Assembly (NCBI GenBank): GCA_002914805.1
Contig: JXTB01000294.1
Span: 378,559-442,558, forward strand
Direction of reading: 5' to 3'
DNA length: 64,000 nt
Source of the DNA: Parasponia andersonii
Taxonomy: Eukaryota > Streptophyta > Magnoliopsida > Rosales > Cannabaceae
Shown: one piece after another, positions 59,240 through 64,000 of the stretch
Layout of the letters: each line of letters opens with the position of its first letter
How positions within the stretch are numbered: position 1 is the stretch's first letter
Position numbers and translations under genes: made by a program
The notes under the pieces: model-generated
Databases searched by the model: none
What the model was told of the DNA's origin: nothing
What the model saw: only the letters and a program-made list of their open reading frames with translations

Positions 59240-61647
59240 TTAAGGTGATGGCCGTTTAGGGCGAGCAGGCACGAGAGCAAGAAGAATCTTTTTCCTCGGT
59301 CCCTGCAGTACAAGCAACTATTGTAAGAACATGCTGATTATTTTGAAGAGAAAAGAATTGCCGGGACTTTCAATAGCAGTATCCGCATTGAGTTTGACAA
59401 TATTTTCGATTACACTAAGTCTTACCCCAATTAGACGAGTCTAGCATATGGAATCCAACAAAAACAATACCACCACAACGGCGTACTATAAAAGGGAAAA
59501 AAGAATCAAATTTCAAGATCTTTTTCTCTTGTTAGGAAGAGAGCAACCAAATAACAATTACCAAGTGGTAGCAACACAGCTTCCTATTACAGAGTCAATT
59601 GTACAATCTTCTTTATTTTAAAAGAATTCTGAAGCTACATAATGGCCATACCATTGGTAATCCCAAGTCCTTAAGGTCCTTATCTCCCATCTGCCTCAAT
59701 GCAGTCATGTCCACCTGTATCATCGTATAATCAGGGATTAGAAAATTTCTGTTCAAAGTTTTCATGTTTTTTCAAACGTAACAAATAGTCACCAATACTC
59801 TATAGCCCAAAAAAAAAAAAAAAAAGGTGCAGGTCCACTAATAGAGATATCTTATGCTCCATACAGAAATCAAAACAGGACTTGTGGTAGTATTGACATA
59901 TTCAAATTATGATCAAAACAATCAAGGTATACTCAGTTTGAAACATATGGTAAAAACAGTTGCTTACCTCTTCAGCCTGGAAAAGAATCGCATATTTCTC
60001 CAGACCAAGTGTACGCAACAAACCAACCACGTTAAGAGGTTCCTGAGATGTAACCTTGATAAGTACGGGATGAAAGAAACCTAACAACAATGGCATACTT
60101 TCAAAAGTGATCAAAGTGGTATAGCACTATAGCTAAGTGTGATGGTACAACACCAGAGAATAGTACCATATGCGAAATGTGCTGCATGGAGCTACTTCCT
60201 GGTGCAAATTGTGAAACTAACTTTGCTGTCCCAGGGGGAGCTTTCATTGTCATAGGCATGGACCCTGTTGGCTGAGAAGCAGTAACAACACTGCTGCTCG
60301 GAAACTGTCGCACCCTTGAAGCATCAGCTGCCCTTATTGGTGGTACTTTCCACAGCTCTTCAAAGTTTCTTGGAGGTGAGAGTCTCAGAGAATTTCTTGA
60401 AGTTCTATCGGGGGATCTACCTCTCAATTCATTTGTGTTCCGAGAAGAGTAGGAATTTCTTAGAGAATCCACCAAGAGTAAATCATCTGCACTTTCCCTA
60501 GGAGGTATTTTCCTAAGATGAGTATTTCCATTCGTTTCAGATTTGTATTGTGGCATGTGATGATTCAGTGGCATTTGAACCATGTTTGGCCGCTTCATTT
60601 GAAGTTCCATCCCACCCTGAATTTGCTTAGGTTGTCTTTTGCGCATCAGTTTTAATCTAAGGTCATTTCGAGTGAGCTGGTAATCTTCACACATCACAAA
60701 GCGCAAGAGTTAGGACAACGTTTTTATTTTTAATTTGTGGTAAAGGAATAAAAATGACGAAAATTTCATGAAACGTGTACAAGTTTATGTACCATGTGTA
60801 TTGTCAGCTGAACTCCATTTACTACCATCACCACGTTGCCTGTGAATTGATATTGGGCACATTATCATAAGACTAAATGACATATCTACTGACATATGAA
60901 CTTGACATGAATCACAGACTAATCAACAGGATACCAGAACCAAAAGCAAAACTTAGCAAACAACTTTCCTTAGAACATAAATAACAGCGTGAAACTATTG
61001 CAACAGCGACTGTGATTCTAACCTAATCGTAAATTCCACTGATAAAGTTACTCCAACTTGTTAATTTCTAGTCACAAGTCCATGACAATGAATAAAATAC
61101 AGAAACTTGACACATTTTTTGAAACTACCCAATTCATAGAGAGCTAGAAACACTACTCAAACACATAATGAACTAGAAAGCTGGGTAAAAGTAAAGAAAA
61201 AATCAAACCTTTTGTTGGCGGACGATAAAACTCCATTAGAACCAGTCCCCAGTCTCTCTCCCATGGATCGTTTACTTCCAGAGAATATCCCCCTACTATA
61301 ACCATGTGCGAATTCTGACCCCGTTCCTCCCCTCTCAACAACCTGAAAAACAAACCAAAAAGACATATTTACTCACACCAAGATAGTCGCAAACCCAAAA
61401 TCAGTAAATTAAATTACATGAAACTCCAGCTGAATCTCTACAATATAATTAAATTATCACCAAAATGAAGCTAGCCCAAAACAGAACATCATAATACCTA
61501 AAACAACAACAACAACGATAAATCAAACAACCTCTAAATCATCCAAAAAGAGAAAATTCCAAACTTCAAACAGCAAAAGTAAGAACCCAGTAGAGTAAAT
61601 ACCTGACCAGTGCGTCCGAGAGTGATTGTGACCCTCGGATTCGACAT
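59240..61647 (-). CDS. SAM-domain protein (plant-specific, 7 exons)
   Basis: Exons in transcription order: 61603-61647, 61209-61342, 60793-60839, 60167-60684, 59968-60042, 59652-59714, 59240-59302. All junctions are GT-AG and the phases join into one 314-residue frame. The N-terminus MSNPRVTITLGRTGQVVER is typical of a small plant family of SAM-domain proteins. The middle is basic and Ser/Pro-rich and probably disordered (for example NDLRLKLMRKRQ, SPPRNFEELWKVPP). The C-terminal SAM domain (about residues 249-300) reads LNVVGLLRTLGLEKYAILFQ, then AEEVDMTALRQMGDKDLKDL and GPRKKILLALVPARP. SAM domains mediate protein or RNA contacts; the family's function is not established to my knowledge. A GAA-repeat leader lies near 61855-61875. 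It faces the SAP12-like gene tail to tail. Confidence 0.9.
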
Positions 61648-61875
61648 TTCTGGAAGCTTTAAATGCTTTTGACAATCCCAGAAAAAAAAAATTTAATTTT
61701 AAAAAATAATGACAATAATTATGTGCTAAAAAGCGAGGGAGGAAAATAAGTTGAGAGTCCGCATTTTCCAAAATTGGGGTGAAACAGAAATGGTAGGAAA
61801 CCCTAAAAGAGATTCAAATAAAAATTAGCAAAAGATGAAAGAAAGAGGGAAAGAAGAAGAAGAAGAAGAAGAAGC

Positions 61876-62770
61876 ATTGCGAAGTAGAATGGGTAGACCG
61901 ACCAACGTGTGATACGCGGTTCCTGCCTTGCGGGTGGGTCGAGTGGACTGGTCAAGTCAAAATAATGGGCCGGGTCACAACGGGTTTAGAGTTGGTCCAA
62001 GTCCACTAAATGCTGGCCCACCTGACATCTAATAAGTCCTTCTAAAACAATATGGGTTCTTTAACATCAGTAACCACTAATCTTGAGCTATCACATCTAG
62101 ATTTCTACGTTTAATCCGATGTAAATTGGAGTCTGACTTACGTTTGAATTTTCATACTAACCTAAAATGAGTAATTCTTGGACACACTTTCTACAGCTAA
62201 CACTTGTACTATTTTAGAATTCTAAATGATGTGGTCATAGTTTGAGATAAGAAATGCCCAAATCATTTGGTGAATTTTGTGTGAAGAATGTGTCCCTTTA
62301 TACTTACTTGACAAATATTAGAACACTTGGTCAACTAATAATTGTGTATGACACTCTTAAAACCGTCAAAAGGTAATTGAAATAGGACCGTAGTTTTTCC
62401 AAATAAGAATAGTAATAACTGAAAAAACTGTCGAACTATTTACTATGGAAGGAAATTAACTTTAAGATACCAATAATGAATCCAAAAACTCACTGTATCA
62501 CCACCTCTCCGTTTCCCCCTAAAACAGCCATGAGGTGCGCACCTTGAACAATTTATGGGCTTATGGGGTTTATTGAATGTCAGGTTTGGCAATGTGTGCC
62601 TCATGCAAAGCAAAGTAGAATAAAGAAAAGTAAAATCAAATATAGATTACAGAAGAGAGGAAATTCATGTGTTCTGGATTGGTTTTAGGAGATTTACATA
62701 CAGATCATGAACTGTTTAACTCTTTTTTTTTGGCCAGATACAAAAAGTTGACCGTTAAGATATGATCGAG
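61876..62770. other. Spacer between the SAM-domain gene and the FTR gene
   Basis: Promoter side of the SAM-domain gene and 3' side of the FTR gene, both on the minus strand. Nothing else is recognised. Confidence 0.5.
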
Positions 62771-63621
62771 TTATATATTTGCGGTTGATTCTCTGATCTC
62801 TTCCAATGTGATGGCCTGCATTCCAAGGAAAACGGATTCAGATCACAGGAGTGCAAAAGTTTCTTAGATTATGGTATGCTACATAGAGTGACACAAACAC
62901 GATCGAAAATTAAACAGCTTTGGCATCATTATGATGAGGAAACGATAAAATAATTGGTTAGTAAAGCCTTGCTTTTCCTTCTTTATTTTTCGTATAATCT
63001 GAAGAACTGGTATAAAATATTTAATCATGGAGTGTTTGTGACGTCCTAGTATTAGGTCGAATGAGCGGAAATAATAGTCAACAGGAATTACCTGTTCCTG
63101 TCCAGCGAAATCATTGTCCGGAGTGAGAAAGAGCATGCAGTGGCACTCCTTCCTGTCAAGCAAAGTTTATAATCTTTAGTATGAAGTTTTCAGGCTATTC
63201 GAAGTTATCATCTATAGTTCAATATAGCTATGGGAATGGTAATGTCTTCATTCTTTACCCGGTAAAATGCCTGCTTACGTATTCTAAATTCAGTTGATAA
63301 AATAGTATTCTAAATTCACTTGATAAAATAGGAACATCTTTACCTCTCTCTCATAGGAACACATGGACAGTTCCAAAAACCTTGCCCAGCCTCGGCAGCT
63401 TTGTCATCATAATGCCTGAAAAATGATAATTTTAGAACTTGAGAGTTATAAGCTGACATGAGAGTGAGAGATACCAATTTCAATATTAGAAAGTGTAGAA
63501 GTTCAACTGAAGGTAGTGAAGACAGACAAAAGGTAATAGAAAAATCTGATAAAAAGGAATAAATTACTTACCTACAAGGGCAAAGAGGTGCACCCAATTG
63601 ATCTTTATGATCTGCCAATCC
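62771..63621 (-). CDS. FTRB: Ferredoxin-thioredoxin reductase catalytic subunit, last four exons
   Basis: Partial gene; the 5' exons lie beyond the right edge. Exons: 63572-63621, 63344-63415, 63092-63152, 62771-62815, all with GT-AG junctions and matching phases. The coded segment starts GLADHKDQLGAPLCPC and contains the exact family signature CPC-X16-CPC-X8-CHC, whose cysteines hold the [4Fe-4S] cluster and the redox-active disulfide. The enzyme passes electrons from ferredoxin to thioredoxins in the chloroplast stroma and so links light to Calvin-cycle regulation. The C-terminus reads LEEIRESTANI; relatives end in TANM, so the last codon is ATA in place of ATG, a harmless change. The transit peptide and the N-terminal part of the catalytic domain are not in the window. 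Confidence 0.95.
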
Positions 63622-64000
63622 CTGATGCAATCAAATATTAGTTTGTCCTAATAAAGTGAGAAAATTATGTATTAATAAAACTGGTAGGCCCAAATGAAAC
63701 AAAGTGCAACATACGTTACACAATTTGCTTAATGTAAAGATCATAAACAATGATAAGCATGCATCCTGATTCTTATCAAGTAACTAAAAAGCAGACATAA
63801 TTTCACCATATAGTAAACTTGATCAACCCATCATTTGAGCAAACAATCACTAAAATTTGTTGAGAAGAGTATATGGTAAACTAATACACAAAGTTGAGGC
63901 AGCCCTTTTTTCTTTTTTTTTTTTGGGTGGGTCGGTGGGGAGAGATGGGGATGGCAAAGTGAGGCAGCTTCACTTAGAACATTATCTTTTTTACTGCAAC
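63622..64000 (-). other. Part of an intron of the FTR gene
   Basis: Begins with the acceptor side of the intron before the GLADHKD exon. I searched this stretch for the preceding exon (the CVDKGVT region in relatives) and found none, so the intron is at least 379 bp. Confidence 0.75.

Overview
The window is nuclear DNA of a flowering plant. Evidence is AT-rich intergenic sequence, GT-AG introns, plant-specific gene families (class III peroxidase, U-box/ARM ligase, AN1 stress-associated protein, plastid ferredoxin-thioredoxin reductase) and dense plant retrotransposons. The species cannot be named from the sequence; a woody eudicot or basal angiosperm is plausible but unproven. Five host genes are supported: an intronless class III peroxidase (19177-20202, +), an intronless PUB38-41-like U-box/ARM E3 ligase (22923-24635, -), a two-exon SAP12-like AN1 zinc-finger gene (58082-58766, +), a seven-exon SAM-domain gene (59240-61647, -), and the last four exons of the FTR catalytic subunit (62771-63621, -, continuing past the right edge).

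Almost everything else is mobile DNA. 1-3.3 kb holds two LINE remnants in opposite orientation. 3296-9941 is a full-length but decayed Ty1/copia element on the minus strand with a perfect 5-bp target duplication (ACCTT). 10-18.6 kb has two copies of a PIF/Harbinger-like MITE, a 116-bp tandem duplication and two head-to-tail LINE remnants. 20.2-28.6 kb is mostly unannotatable AT-rich sequence around the PUB gene. 28591-40676 is a 12.1-kb Ty3/gypsy element of the Tat type (two RNase H domains) on the minus strand with perfect 5-bp duplications (GTAGA). 43746-49907 is an internally deleted Ty3/gypsy element (-) whose 3' LTR is split by a solo LTR that has its own perfect duplication (GTCAT). A second solo LTR of that family lies at 51912-53258 (duplication TGTAT). 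A non-autonomous hAT-like element with a perfect 8-bp duplication (ATTCCAGA) splits an old gypsy integrase fragment near 50.2-50.9 kb. 53926-56782 is a 5'-truncated LINE with an 11-bp target duplication.

The most interesting object is inside the Tat element. Between the end of pol and the 3' LTR there is a separate gene on the opposite strand (29763-32835, +). It has its own TATA-like box outside the LTR, four exons and three short introns (75, 78 and 79 bp) whose phases all match, and it would encode a roughly 860-residue protein with a gypsy-type-transposon N-terminal domain and a long coiled coil. It is now broken by frameshifts and two stop codons. Between its 3' end and the convergent 3' end of pol sit two adjacent tandem arrays (75-bp and 112-bp periods), a likely seed of satellite DNA.

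How the host genes may relate: the peroxidase most resembles Arabidopsis peroxidase 31 and the AN1 gene resembles SAP12. As I recall these are neighbours in Arabidopsis (At3g28200, At3g28210), so the ~38 kb between them here may be an old gene pair pushed apart by transposon insertions.
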